DNA of 64,000 nucleotides from Pseudodesulfovibrio hydrargyri (GTDB taxonomy: Bacteria; Desulfobacterota; Desulfovibrionia; Desulfovibrionales; Desulfovibrionaceae), in assembly GCF_001874525.1 (NCBI RefSeq), contig NZ_LKAQ01000004.1:310001-374000 (forward strand). Direction: 5' to 3'. Position numbers and translations under genes: made by a program. The notes under the pieces are model-generated. The model was not told where the DNA came from. It did no database searches and saw nothing but the letters and a program-made list of their open reading frames with translations. How positions within the stretch are numbered: position 1 is the first letter of the stretch; every line of letters starts with the position of its first letter. Shown one piece after another: positions 44,324-52,902 of the stretch.

Positions 44324-45718
44324 TGGCTACATCATTCCGTTTTCCATATCGATCTTTGATCTCTTTAGCCAAGAATTTACCAGCAGTAACCAGTTGTCCT
44401 TCCGGTGTCTCCGGCGGCAAATTTGGATCAACAATATCCTTGCCAATCCTTGCGGCCTTATCAATTTTATCCGGGTTTGTTCTGGCCCAGTCAAGACCGG
44501 CCTTGGTGATTTCACCGCCCTTGCTCACCGCGGCCTTCGCCGCATCGCGTCCCTGGCGGATCAGTGTCGGGGCCGCACTTATGACAGCCGGTGCAGCCTC
44601 GACGGCTTCGGCAGCGCCGGCCGCTCCAGCCGCCATGGCCGAATTGATCGCAGCGGCACCGGCATACCCCCGGGCAGCTCCTTTGGTCGCCTTTAACGGA
44701 TCATCCTTGTTTTTACCTGCCAGCGCCCCCAGCCCATCGGCCCCAAGTCCTGCCAACGTCGTTCCTATACCGGCAATGCCGGTCGCCCCCGCAAGACCTA
44801 TAAGCAAAGGTACAAACAACCCCAGCGGATCAGTCTTATTCACCGGATCATCCAGGCAATACCCGTACCAGTCCGGGTCCCCACCCTTCTCCCCAATCGG
44901 ATCAGGCGCGGTCCATCGGCCGGTCCTGACGTCGTAGTCGCGCCAGCCGAAGCGGACGAAGCCCAGGTCCCGGTCGTGCAGGCCGCCCGCGAAGCCTATG
45001 GGCAGGCGCAGGTCCGGGTTGGTGTCCTCGATGATGCCGCCGAACGGGTCGTACAGTACTTCCTTTATCACGTTGTCGTCCACGTCGGCAACAACGCGCA
45101 GGGAACCGACCTGGTCGTAGAACAGCCCGGCCACCTCGCCGTCGTCGCGGCGCATGGCGAAGGGCGTGCGCTCGCCGTCGCGGTAGGCGAACTCGTATTG
45201 GTGCCGCCCGTCATAAAACGCGGCCAGGCGCACGAAGTCGAGCCATTGATAGGCCTCCACGAGTTGGCCGTTCAGGTATTTGGCAACCCGCCGCCCGTCC
45301 TCGTCGTGGGCAAAGGTGAAGGCCTTGTCCCGGTCCTCCTCTTCGGCCTTGAGCAGCCGGTAGTCCGCGCGTATTCGTACAAAGTGTACACCCCCTTGTC
45401 CGACCAGATGGACCGGAACCCGCGCTCGTCGTGCGAATACTGCCCGCCCCCCGCGCGCATCAGCCGGTTGTCCGGGGTGTACTGGTAATCCCGATAATTC
45501 GCCCCGGCCGTGGCGGGCAGGTAATCCCGCACCCTACGCCCCTCGCGGCCGTACCAGCACTGGCAGATCAGCCGCCCGTCCAGCTTGGCCTCGGCCAGCC
45601 GTCCGCTGTCGTCAAACGCATAGGCCCAGGTGGACTTGCGCCCCCTGACCGTCTCAATTTTCTCCACAATGCGCCCGTCCGGGCCGCGCCTCAGTTGGCA
45701 AAGATAAGGTGCTGTCAC
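44271..45718 (-). pseudogene. Mini-RHS protein gene with a frameshift
   Basis: A GTG at 45718 with GGAGG five bases ahead opens a frame with RHS repeats (W-A-Y-A-F-D-D-S-G-R-L, Y-x-Y-x-P-D-N-R-L). At 45366-45370 the sequence GCGCG (minus strand) shifts the frame by one missing or two extra bases. The coding potential continues in another frame (D-Y-R-L-L-K-A-E-E-E-D) through the RHS core to G-Y-C-L-D-D-P-V-N-K-T-D-P-L-G-L, then a 165-residue Ala/Gly- and Lys-rich tip. Restored, it would be about 482 residues, with no signal peptide. Confidence 0.82.
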
Positions 45719-45868
45719 GGCGACCTCCGTTGGCTTCGTTCCCGAGGCCCGTCCCCGGGAATCCAAACCAGCATACCCCCGGTTTTCGCCAACACCCTGG
45801 TTTGTCGGAGAATGACGCCCAAAAGCACCCGATAAGCATAAAAAAGCAACTTGACAGGGGAAGAGAAT
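45719..45868. other. Spacer upstream of the RHS gene
   Basis: This spacer holds the RHS ribosome site (45724-45728). Upstream I see only a T-rich stretch on the minus strand near 45845 that could belong to a promoter; no clear hexamers were found. Confidence 0.4.
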
Positions 45869-46132
45869 GCCTCCGGCGGCCAGAGGGGGGGCCTCTTGGA
45901 AGAGGCCCCCCCTCTGGACTCCCCCTCCAGAACTTTTTGTATGCCTTCGGCAAGGACGTGCGGACGCAACAATACGGCCTCCGGCTCCAAAAGCTGAAGC
46001 ACCGTAACCCGCCCCGCCGGAGGCGGCGACATAAAGTTTAGGAAGGATAGGGGGATGGGGGTCCGGGGGAAGGGGGAAAGGGAAGCCCTTTTCAAAGGGT
46101 TCCCTTTCCCCCTTCCCCCGGCCGCCGGAGGC
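45869..46132. repeat. Paired inverted hairpin repeat element F/G (264 bp)
   Basis: Unit F (45869-45950) runs GCCTCCGGCGGCC, then a hairpin of CCAGAGGGGGGGCC with its complement, then AACTTTTTG. Unit G (46023-46132) runs AAAGTTTAGGAAGG, then GGGGGAAGGGGGAAAGGG with its complement, then GCCGCCGGAGGC. The GCGAAGC inner ends have decayed, but the outer inverted termini are kept. It has exactly the same total length as element D/E and lies between the RHS gene and the response regulator. Confidence 0.75.
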
Positions 46133-46146
46133 AGCCTGCCCCGCCG

Positions 46147-47535
46147 CTAGCGGCGGGTGAGGCCGTACTTCTTGAGTTTGTACTGCAGGGTGCGGCGGCT
46201 GATGCCGAGGGCTTCGGCGGTGCGTTCGCGGTGGTTGCCGTTTTCCTCGAGGGCCTGGATGATGGCCTGTTTCTCGGCCTCTTCGAGGTTGGCGGGCGTG
46301 GGCGCGGGGCGGCCGACGTGGTTGAATTCCATGTCGATGACGTTTTCGCGCGCGCCGGTGATCTGGGGCGGCAGGAGGTCCGGGCCGAGCGCATCGGACC
46401 GGGACAGGATCAGGGCGCGTTCGAGCACGTTTTCCAGCTCGCGGACGTTGCCGGGCCAGTCGTAGCCGGACAGGGCGTCGAGGAAGGCCGGGGTGACGGT
46501 GCGGATGATCTTGTTGTTCTTGTTGCCCAGCCGCCGGAGCAGGAAGCTGACCAGCAGCGGCAGGTCCTCCTTGCGTTCGCAAAGGGGCGGAATGCGGATT
46601 TCGAGCACGGCCAGACGGTAGTAGAGATCCTCGCGGAAGCGGCCCGCCTCGACCTCTTTTTTCAGGTTGCGGTTGGTGGCCGCGATGATCCGGGTATCCA
46701 CCTGGACGGTGCGCACCGAGCCCAGCGGCTCCACGGTCTTTTCCTGGAGGGCGCGCAGCAGCTTGGCCTGGAGCGGAGCGGGCATTTCGCCGATCTCGTC
46801 CAGGAACAGGGTGCCGCCGTCGGCCAGCTGGAACCGGCCGGGCTTGTCCTTGACCGCGCCGGTGAAGGCGCCCTTTTCGTAGCCGAAGAGTTCGGACTCG
46901 AGGAGATCGTCGGGCAGGGCCGCACAGTTGACCTTGATGAGGGGCTTGTCGGCCCGCAGGCTGGCCTTGTGCAGCCCTTCGGCCACCAGTTCCTTGCCGG
47001 TACCGCTGGGGCCGAGGATGAGCACCGTGGCCTCGGTGGGCCCGGCCTGGCCGACCAGGTTGCGGACCAGCTCGATGCCGGGGCTGGCCCCGATGAAATC
47101 CGGCTCGCTGCCCACCTCGGCGCGCAGCCGGGCGTTCTCGTCGAGCAGCTTGTGATATTCGAACGCCTTGCCGAGCACGGCGGTCAGCTCGTCGTTGTCC
47201 GCGGGCTTGGTCAGGTAATCGAAGGCCCCGCGCTTCATGGCGTCCACGGCGCTGCCCACGGAACCGAAGGCGGTCAGCAGAACCACGGGCATGGAGGGCC
47301 GCCGGACCTGGAGCTCCTTGAGCAGCTGCATGCCGTCCATGCCGGGCATCTTCATGTCCACCATGGCCACGTCCGGGTAGGTGTCGGACTCGGCCTCCTC
47401 GGCCAGCACGGTCAGGGCGCGTTCGCCGGATTCGGCCTCGAGCACGGTCCAGCCGTCGTCTTCGAGCACGGCGCGGACCATCATGCGATGGCCCGGCTCG
47501 TCGTCGACGATCAGCGCGATACGTTCTTCGTTCAT
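46147..47535 (-). CDS. Sigma-54-dependent response regulator (ZraR/NtrC-type)
   Basis: The 462-residue protein has a receiver domain (1-120, phospho-acceptor D60 in V-D-M-K-M-P-G), an AAA+ domain (about 135-370) with G-P-S-G-T-G-K, the sigma-54 contact loop G-A-F-T-G-A and L-F-L-D-E-I-G, and a Fis-type HTH (about 420-460, [12 protein letters not shown]). It activates sigma-54 promoters when phosphorylated by the kinase upstream, five bases away. The likely targets are its own operon and the SHOCT gene, both of which carry sigma-54 promoters. Confidence 0.94.
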   Translation of the reverse strand: MNEERIALIVDDEPGHRMMVRAVLEDDGWTVLEAESGERALTVLAEEAESDTYPDVAMVDMKMPGMDGMQLLKELQVRRPSMPVVLLTAFGSVGSAVDAMKRGAFDYLTKPADNDELTAVLGKAFEYHKLLDENARLRAEVGSEPDFIGASPGIELVRNLVGQAGPTEATVLILGPSGTGKELVAEGLHKASLRADKPLIKVNCAALPDDLLESELFGYEKGAFTGAVKDKPGRFQLADGGTLFLDEIGEMPAPLQAKLLRALQEKTVEPLGSVRTVQVDTRIIAATNRNLKKEVEAGRFREDLYYRLAVLEIRIPPLCERKEDLPLLVSFLLRRLGNKNNKIIRTVTPAFLDALSGYDWPGNVRELENVLERALILSRSDALGPDLLPPQITGARENVIDMEFNHVGRPAPTPANLEEAEKQAIIQALEENGNHRERTAEALGISRRTLQYKLKKYGLTRR

Positions 47536-47540
47536 GACTT

Positions 47541-49421
47541 CTATTCCTTATCTGCCGAAGGCTGCGGATCCGGGAAGAAGAGCTTCATCTCGGTCCCCCG
47601 GCCCTGTTCGGATTCGATGATTACCCGGCCCTTGTGGGCGCGCATGATGTTCTGGACGATGGCCAGCCCCAGCCCGGTGCCGGTCTTCTTGCCGGTGACG
47701 AAGGGCTTGAACACCTCGTCCCGGATGATCGGGTCCATGCCCGGCCCGTCGTCGGCCACGATGATCCAGACGCCTTTGTGGCCGCGCATGGAGACCAGCC
47801 GGACGTGGCCGGGCTTGTCGCAGTCGGCGCAGCCCTGGATGGCGTCCAGGCTGTTGGAAATGAGATTGAGCAGGACCTGCCGGAGCGCGTCCGGGTCGGC
47901 CCAGACCGGCTCGGGCCCGAAGTCGAACTCCGGCTCGATGAGCTTGTCCTCGAAGTCGAAGCGCATGAGCTGGCGAAGGGAGTCGCCGACCTTGGCCAAG
48001 TTGATGAAGGACGGGTCCAGCTGGCGCGGCCGGGCCAGGTAGAGCAGGTCCGTGACCACGCGGTTGAGGCGGTCCGCCTCCTGGACCATGGCCGCCGCGT
48101 ACTGGTCCAGCGGGGCCTGGCCCTTGAGCTTGGTGGCGAAGAGCTGGGCGAAGCCGCGCAGGGAGGACAGCGGGTTGCGCACTTCGTGGGCCACGCCCGC
48201 GGCCAGCGAGCCGATGGCGGCCAGACGCTTGGCCTCGTTCAGGTCCTCCTCCAGGGAACGGATCTGGGTACGGTCGCGGATGAGCACCAGCTTCTGGGCC
48301 TGGTCCGGCCCGTCGCTCCCGCCGTATTCCTGGAAGGGCAGGAAAAGTATCTCCAGCTGGCGGCCCTGGTAGTCGAACTGCTCCCACTCCACGGGCCCGG
48401 ACGGCTGGTTCTCGTTGGTCTGCAGGCCGAAGTCGAAGTCCTGCCAGTAGACGCCCACGATCTCGGGCGGCTGCGGCGGCCCTTCCTCGCCCTTTTTCGC
48501 GGCATTGCCCCTGGCCCCAGACTCGGCGTCCCCCCCGTCGGATTCCTCGTCCGGCTCCGGGGCGAGCAGCTGGCGGGCCGAGCGGTTGGCGGCCAGGATT
48601 TCGCCGTCCTCGGCCAGGGTGACCAGGCCGTCGGGCATGTTGTCCAAAAGCTTGTTCTGGAAGCGCTCCAGGCGGATCAGCTTGCGGCTGGCCCCACGGC
48701 GGCGCAGGTAGGCGAACGCCAGGGACCAGAGGACCACGGCGGCCAGAAAGACGTAGCCGGTCTGGTAGGTGGCGGCCTGTCGGTACTGGCGGAACTGGCG
48801 CATGTGCTTTTCCGCGTTCAGGCCGACCACCAGGTAGACCTGAGACTGGGTGGTGTCGAACATCATGCCCGGCCCCATGTCCTCCATGCGGCCCTGGTCC
48901 AGGCTCGGCGCGCCTTCCTGGCCGGTCACGCCGAGCAGGGCCGCGATGCCGGAGCGGACCTGGAGCCCGGACAGGAGCACGCTGGTCTTGTCCACCTCGG
49001 CCATGACGTGCCAGGCGCGGCCGGGCTCGATGTCCTCGGCCACGGCCTCGGGCAGCTGGAAGATGGGGTGCTTGCCCTTCTTGACCGAGGTGACGATGGG
49101 CCGCCCGGCCCGGTTGAACAGGGTCACGAATTCGATGTCGTCGGACTTGGCCAGCTCGGTGAAGAGCTCCTCGGTCATGGTCCGGAACAGGGTCGAGGAC
49201 TGGTTGCCCATGCGCAGGGTGCGGGCGATGCGGAAGATGTTGTTGTCCACGCCGCGCAGGATGGAGTTGCCGGTCATGACCATGTGGTCCTCGACGATCC
49301 GCCGCTGCTGCGCGATGGACTGCCAGGTCAGGTAGAGGCTGCCCAGCCCCAGCACGATGAGCGCCAGGACCAGGGCGACCAGGGGCCCCTTCTCCCTGCC
49401 TTCCGGGTGAACTACATCCAT
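47541..49421 (-). CDS. Membrane sensor histidine kinase (ZraS/NtrB-like)
   Basis: The 626-residue kinase has TM1 (about 14-34), a periplasmic sensor of about 185 residues, TM2 (about 222-239), and a PAS domain (about 252-390). The PAS domain is interrupted by an acidic Glu/Asp/Gly-rich insert (289-315). HisKA (H412 in A-H-E-V-R-N-P-L) and a HATPase domain (N-L-I-S-N-S-L-D-A-I, G-P-G-M-D, G-T-G-L-G-L-A-I-V) follow. The order matches ZraS-type envelope sensors. It lies between the DUF4405 gene and the regulator with gaps of a few bases. Confidence 0.92.
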   Translation of the reverse strand: MDVVHPEGREKGPLVALVLALIVLGLGSLYLTWQSIAQQRRIVEDHMVMTGNSILRGVDNNIFRIARTLRMGNQSSTLFRTMTEELFTELAKSDDIEFVTLFNRAGRPIVTSVKKGKHPIFQLPEAVAEDIEPGRAWHVMAEVDKTSVLLSGLQVRSGIAALLGVTGQEGAPSLDQGRMEDMGPGMMFDTTQSQVYLVVGLNAEKHMRQFRQYRQAATYQTGYVFLAAVVLWSLAFAYLRRRGASRKLIRLERFQNKLLDNMPDGLVTLAEDGEILAANRSARQLLAPEPDEESDGGDAESGARGNAAKKGEEGPPQPPEIVGVYWQDFDFGLQTNENQPSGPVEWEQFDYQGRQLEILFLPFQEYGGSDGPDQAQKLVLIRDRTQIRSLEEDLNEAKRLAAIGSLAAGVAHEVRNPLSSLRGFAQLFATKLKGQAPLDQYAAAMVQEADRLNRVVTDLLYLARPRQLDPSFINLAKVGDSLRQLMRFDFEDKLIEPEFDFGPEPVWADPDALRQVLLNLISNSLDAIQGCADCDKPGHVRLVSMRGHKGVWIIVADDGPGMDPIIRDEVFKPFVTGKKTGTGLGLAIVQNIMRAHKGRVIIESEQGRGTEMKLFFPDPQPSADKE

Positions 49422-49427
49422 ATTCGG

Positions 49428-50246
49428 CTACTCGCCCTTGACGATAAGGTAGATGTCCCTGGGCGACATGTCGTACGCGCCCGCCAGTTCCTTGAAGGTG
49501 GACGCCGGGCCGGCCTCGATGCCCGCCCGCCCGAGCCTGGCCAGGACCTCTTCCTGTTCCAGGCCGTAGGTCGTGCACACGGCGGAGACCGTCAGTTTGC
49601 CGGTGCCTTCGGGCGGCTGGGCGGGCATCATGGAAAAGGGATCGCCCCCCTGCCCGGAGCGGATGATGTCGTAGACGTGCTGCGGGCTCACGCCGCGCGA
49701 CCGGGCGATGTCCTGGATCAGGGAGTTCTCGTTGATGGACGAGTCGAACCCGGCCTGGTGCAGGGTGGTCACGGCCATGTCCACGTCCAGGCCGAGGAAG
49801 CCGCAGAACTTCTTGAGCGGACTGGTCTCGGCGTGCCCGTACGGCGGGTTGCCGTAGGTCTCGGTGGCCTGTTCCTTGATCCGCGCGCCGTAGTCGAGCA
49901 GCGTGCTCATGGGCGGCACGCCGATGAGCGTGCCCGCGAAGACCAGGAAGACCAGGATGAAGCTGACGATCATGGGGCCGGTCATGACCACCATCTCGCG
50001 CGTCCGGTTCTTCATGTAGTGCGTCAGCGGCTTCCAGTTGAGCCAGATGTGCAGGAGCAGGGCCAGGAGGAACAGGGTTCCCACCGTGGTATGCACGTCG
50101 CCCCACTGGGTCTTGGTCATGCCCAGCAGATGCCAATCGGCCCAGTAGGCCACGCGGCCCTCGGGCACGACGTACAGGATCACGCTGGTCAGGGTCGTGA
50201 CCAGGAAGGAAAGAAGCGCGGTGAGGGACGTGATTTTTCGGAACAT
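49428..50246 (-). CDS. DUF4405 membrane protein
   Basis: The 272-residue protein has an N-terminal membrane domain of about three helices with spaced histidines (W-H-L-L-G, V-H-T-T-V-G-T, L-H-I-W-L-N-W) that could ligate haem as in cytochrome b-like DUF4405 proteins. A soluble C-terminal half follows with two repeats of a small helical motif (S-R-G-V-S-P-Q-H-V-Y-D-I-I and A-Y-D-M-S-P-R-D-I-Y-L-I-V). The partner is unknown; its position inside the ZraPSR-like operon suggests a sensory or redox accessory. AGGAGG precedes the start. Confidence 0.83.
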   Translation of the reverse strand: MFRKITSLTALLSFLVTTLTSVILYVVPEGRVAYWADWHLLGMTKTQWGDVHTTVGTLFLLALLLHIWLNWKPLTHYMKNRTREMVVMTGPMIVSFILVFLVFAGTLIGVPPMSTLLDYGARIKEQATETYGNPPYGHAETSPLKKFCGFLGLDVDMAVTTLHQAGFDSSINENSLIQDIARSRGVSPQHVYDIIRSGQGGDPFSMMPAQPPEGTGKLTVSAVCTTYGLEQEEVLARLGRAGIEAGPASTFKELAGAYDMSPRDIYLIVKGE

Positions 50247-50322
50247 CCAAGGACCTCCTCAAAAAGATGGAGCGTTGCCGCCGATCCCCTGCACGCCCGC
50301 CATCGCCTGCAGATCGTCATTT

Positions 50323-50355
50323 GCGGGACAGGCGGCCCCACGCCGCCCATCCCGC
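50323..50355. repeat. GC-rich hairpin between the ZraP-like and DUF4405 genes
   Basis: GCGGGACAGGCGGC pairs with GCCGCCCATCCCGC, with one mismatched pair, around a 5-base loop. No T-run follows on the minus strand, so it is more likely an mRNA-stability or processing structure than a terminator. Confidence 0.5.
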
Positions 50356-50403
50356 AATATCCTGTTTTCCGGGTTATCGGAAATATCGGTCCGGTTCAAC
50401 GGC

Positions 50404-50928
50404 CTAGTACATGCCCCGGCCCATGCCGTGCCCGTACATGCCGTGGCCGTCCATCATGCCCTGGCCGCCCATGCCGCGCCCCTGGAAGGGACCGTCGCCG
50501 TCGAAATCACGGCCGTACCCCGGTCCGGGGCAGGCGCCGAAGGCCGCGATGCCGGTGGTCTTGACCAGCTCGTCGGACATGGTCCCGCGCAGGTCGCGCA
50601 TCTTGTTGCGCAGGCCGGAGATGTCGGTGACCAGCTTGGTGATGGCCTTCTCGTCGGCCTGGCCGCCGTTGATCATGGCCTGGAGCACGGACCGCTTGGC
50701 CCAGATCTGGTTGCGGACGGCCTCGAACTGGGGCTGGTACTTGTCGACCACGGCCTTGACCTCGGCCTGCTTCTCGGGGGTCAGCTGGCTGTACGCCGCG
50801 CCGAAGCCCGGTCCGCCGCACGGGCCTGCAAAGCCCCGGCCCGCATTGGGACCTGCCGCCGCGAACGCGGCCATGCCCAGGACCAGAACCGCTGCCAGGG
50901 CCGATATTGTGAAGGAATTCTTGGACAT
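50404..50928 (-). CDS. Periplasmic ZraP/Spy-like zinc-stress protein
   Basis: The 174-residue protein has a signal peptide (cleavage after A-A-F-A-A near residue 25) and a helical core with the L-T-P-E-K-Q motif near residue 51. The C-terminal tail is rich in Gly, Met and His (G-H-G-M-Y-G-H-G-M-G-R-G-M). Cys residues flank the core (P-C-G-G, G-A-C-P-G). ZraP is a periplasmic chaperone and zinc sink that feeds back on ZraSR. AGGAGG lies eight bases ahead of ATG 50928. It is the first gene behind the sigma-54 promoter. Confidence 0.88.
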   Translation of the reverse strand: MSKNSFTISALAAVLVLGMAAFAAAGPNAGRGFAGPCGGPGFGAAYSQLTPEKQAEVKAVVDKYQPQFEAVRNQIWAKRSVLQAMINGGQADEKAITKLVTDISGLRNKMRDLRGTMSDELVKTTGIAAFGACPGPGYGRDFDGDGPFQGRGMGGQGMMDGHGMYGHGMGRGMY

Positions 50929-51001
50929 TTCGCTGCCTCCTAGAGTTATGCCGTCATGCGGCAGGAAGAAGAGAGTGTGTGTGATCTTCTTGCCACCCAT
51001 G

Positions 51002-51018
51002 GAGCATCGCCTGTGCCA
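51002..51018 (-). promoter_or_regulatory. Sigma-54 promoter of the ZraPSR-like operon
   Basis: On the minus strand TGGCACAGGCGATGCTC has the -24 GG (51016-51017) and the -12 GC (51004-51005) separated by exactly ten bases. A start near 50992 gives a leader of about 64 bases before the zraP-like ATG. Confidence 0.75.
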
Positions 51019-51037
51019 TTCCTGCAACAACTTGTAA

Positions 51038-51127
51038 TTGCACGATTTATTTTGCACAAATCGCATGCGATGCACTTTTTTGTGCATATATATGCACGCA
51101 TTTTGCACACATCTTGTGCAAAGTGCA
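51038..51127 (-). promoter_or_regulatory. Array of eight TGCAC/GTGCA half-sites upstream of the sigma-54 promoter
   Basis: TGCAC or its complement GTGCA starts at 51039, 51053, 51071, 51082, 51093, 51104, 51116 and 51123. Five consecutive copies are spaced 11-12 bases, that is, on one face of the helix. GTGCATATATATGCAC (51082-51097) is a perfect palindrome, and TTGCAC-N7-GTGCAA (51103-51121) another. The location, about 20-110 bases upstream of the -24 element, is that of an enhancer for the NtrC-type regulator. Confidence 0.7.
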
Positions 51128-51129
51128 AG

Positions 51130-51152
51130 GGGCCGTTCCTTGCCAACGGCCC
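51130..51152. repeat. Inverted repeat between the enhancer array and the dCMP deaminase gene
   Basis: GGGCCGTT and AACGGCCC enclose CCTTGCC. No T-run follows on either strand, so it is not a clear terminator; it may be an operator or RNA hairpin. Confidence 0.45.
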
Positions 51153-51277
51153 GGTACGTCGTGTTTTCTGGGGAAGAACGGGCGGCCGGGGGATACGGTA
51201 TGCGAGCGTTCCCTTTCGGAGCGAGAAGTGATAGGTGGACCGGACCGACCTCCACTTCGAAACGAACGAGGAACCCC

Positions 51278-51736
51278 ATGCCCAACAGACTGCCCTGGAC
51301 GGAATATTTCATGCGCATCGCCCACCTGGTGGCCCAGCGCTCCACCTGCACCCGCCGCGCCGTGGGGGCCATCGCCGTGCGCGACAAGCGCATCCTGGCC
51401 ACCGGCTACAACGGCGTGCCCACCAACATCGCCCACTGCGAAGAGGTCGGCTGCCTGCGCGACCAGCTCGGCATCCCATCCGGAGAGCGCCACGAGCTGT
51501 GCCGGGGGCTGCACGCCGAACAGAACGTCATCATCCAGGCCGCCACCAACAACCTGGACCTCAAGGGGTGCGACATCTACTGCACCACCAAGCCCTGCAT
51601 CCTGTGCACCAAGATGCTCATCAACTGCAGCGTGCAGAACATCTATTACGCCGAAAACTACCCCGACGAGCTGTCCGAGGCCATGCTCGAAGAGGCCGGA
51701 GTGAACCATGTCTTCATGGCAGGCGACTTCCGCTAG
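51278..51736 (+). CDS. dCMP/cytidine deaminase family protein (ComEB-like)
   Basis: The 152-residue zinc enzyme has the H-A-E-Q-N-V catalytic motif near residue 73 and P-C-I-L-C-T-K as the Cys pair. An N-terminal G-A-I-A-V-R-D and a C-x-E-x-x-C-L-R insert are typical of dCMP deaminases, which make dUMP for thymidylate synthesis. GAGGA supports the ATG. It overlaps ribD by 29 bases, a linkage seen in many deltaproteobacteria. Confidence 0.92.
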   Translation: MPNRLPWTEYFMRIAHLVAQRSTCTRRAVGAIAVRDKRILATGYNGVPTNIAHCEEVGCLRDQLGIPSGERHELCRGLHAEQNVIIQAATNNLDLKGCDIYCTTKPCILCTKMLINCSVQNIYYAENYPDELSEAMLEEAGVNHVFMAGDFR

Positions 51737-52841
51737 CGAAACGTTCATGGAGCGGGCCGTGCGCCTGGCCCGGCTCGGCCGGGGGCCCACCGCCCCGAAC
51801 CCGTGCGTCGGGGCCGTGCTGGTCCGCGACGGCGCCGTCGTGGCCGAAGGCTGGCACACGAAGTTCGGCAAGCTCCACGCCGAGCGCGAATGTCTGGCCG
51901 ACGCCCGCAGCAAGGGCGTGGACCCACGCGGGGCGACCATGTTCGTCACCCTGGAGCCGTGCAACCACCACGGCAAGACCCCGCCGTGCACCGAGGCCCT
52001 GATCGAGGCGGGCGTGGCCGAGGTGGTGGTCGGCGTCCGCGACCCCAACCCGGTGGCGGCCGGCGGCGTGGAAAAGCTCCGCAGCCATGGCATCGAGGTC
52101 ACCGTGGGCGTGCTCGAACAGACATGCCGGGACCTCATCGACGACTTCCTGCTCTGGCAGAACACCCATTCGCCCTACAACATCCTGAAAATGGCGGCCA
52201 CCCTGGACGGCAGGATCGCGGCCAGGACCCGCAGGCCAGAAGCGGTCTCCTGCGCCGAATCCTTCGCCCGGGTCCACGACCTGCGCTCGAGAGTGGGCGC
52301 GGTCATCGTCGGCGGCAACACCTTCTACGCCGACAACCCCAGCCTGACCTGCCGCAAGGAGGGCCTGCCCACCGACTTCGTCCAGCCCTGGGGCGTGGTG
52401 GTCACCTCCCGGCTGCCCGAGGACCCGAGCCGCTTCACCCTGCTGCGCGAACGGCCCGAACGAACCATCTTCATGACCTCCAGGACCGCCGCCCACAGCC
52501 CCCAGGCCGACGTCCTGCGGCGGCGCGGCACCTCGGTCTGGCCCTTGCCCGGCCGGGCCGGAGCCCTGGTCCTGTCCTGCGGCTTCGAGCGGCTGCGCTA
52601 CGACTGCGCCTGCCACTACACCCTGTGCGAGGGCGGCGGCCGGTTCGCCATGGCCCTCATCGAACAGGGGCTGGCCGACGAGATCGTCCATTTCGTGGCC
52701 CCGCGCATCCTCGGCGACGACGAGGCCCCCGCCGCCTACTCCGGCCGCGAGGCCCCGTCCATGGCCCAGGCCCTGGATTTCCGCATCGCCGACCTGGAGC
52801 CCGTGGGCACGGACCTGATGCTCACCCTGCGCAGCCGCTGA
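51708..52841 (+). CDS. ribD: Bifunctional riboflavin deaminase/reductase RibD
   Basis: The 377-residue enzyme performs two steps of riboflavin synthesis. The N-terminal deaminase has H-A-E-R-E-C and [12 protein letters not shown] near residues 50-90. The C-terminal reductase (about 150-370) has [11 protein letters not shown] and E-G-G-G-R. The start at 51708 has GGAG seven bases ahead; 51747 is an alternative. A run of four solute-binding-protein genes separates it from ribE. Confidence 0.94.
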   Translation: MSSWQATSASETFMERAVRLARLGRGPTAPNPCVGAVLVRDGAVVAEGWHTKFGKLHAERECLADARSKGVDPRGATMFVTLEPCNHHGKTPPCTEALIEAGVAEVVVGVRDPNPVAAGGVEKLRSHGIEVTVGVLEQTCRDLIDDFLLWQNTHSPYNILKMAATLDGRIAARTRRPEAVSCAESFARVHDLRSRVGAVIVGGNTFYADNPSLTCRKEGLPTDFVQPWGVVVTSRLPEDPSRFTLLRERPERTIFMTSRTAAHSPQADVLRRRGTSVWPLPGRAGALVLSCGFERLRYDCACHYTLCEGGGRFAMALIEQGLADEIVHFVAPRILGDDEAPAAYSGREAPSMAQALDFRIADLEPVGTDLMLTLRSR

Positions 52842-52867
52842 CGGGCCGCCCCCCAAAGGGGCGAAGC

Positions 52868-52896
52868 TTGCCATATCCTCGCCGCTTGGCTACTAT
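52868..52896 (+). promoter_or_regulatory. Promoter of solute-binding protein gene 1
   Basis: TTGCCA (52868-52873), a 17-base spacer and TACTAT (52891-52896) end six bases ahead of the ATG. No Shine-Dalgarno fits between them, so the mRNA is predicted to be leaderless. Confidence 0.6.
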
Positions 52897-52902
52897 TATG
52901 TC

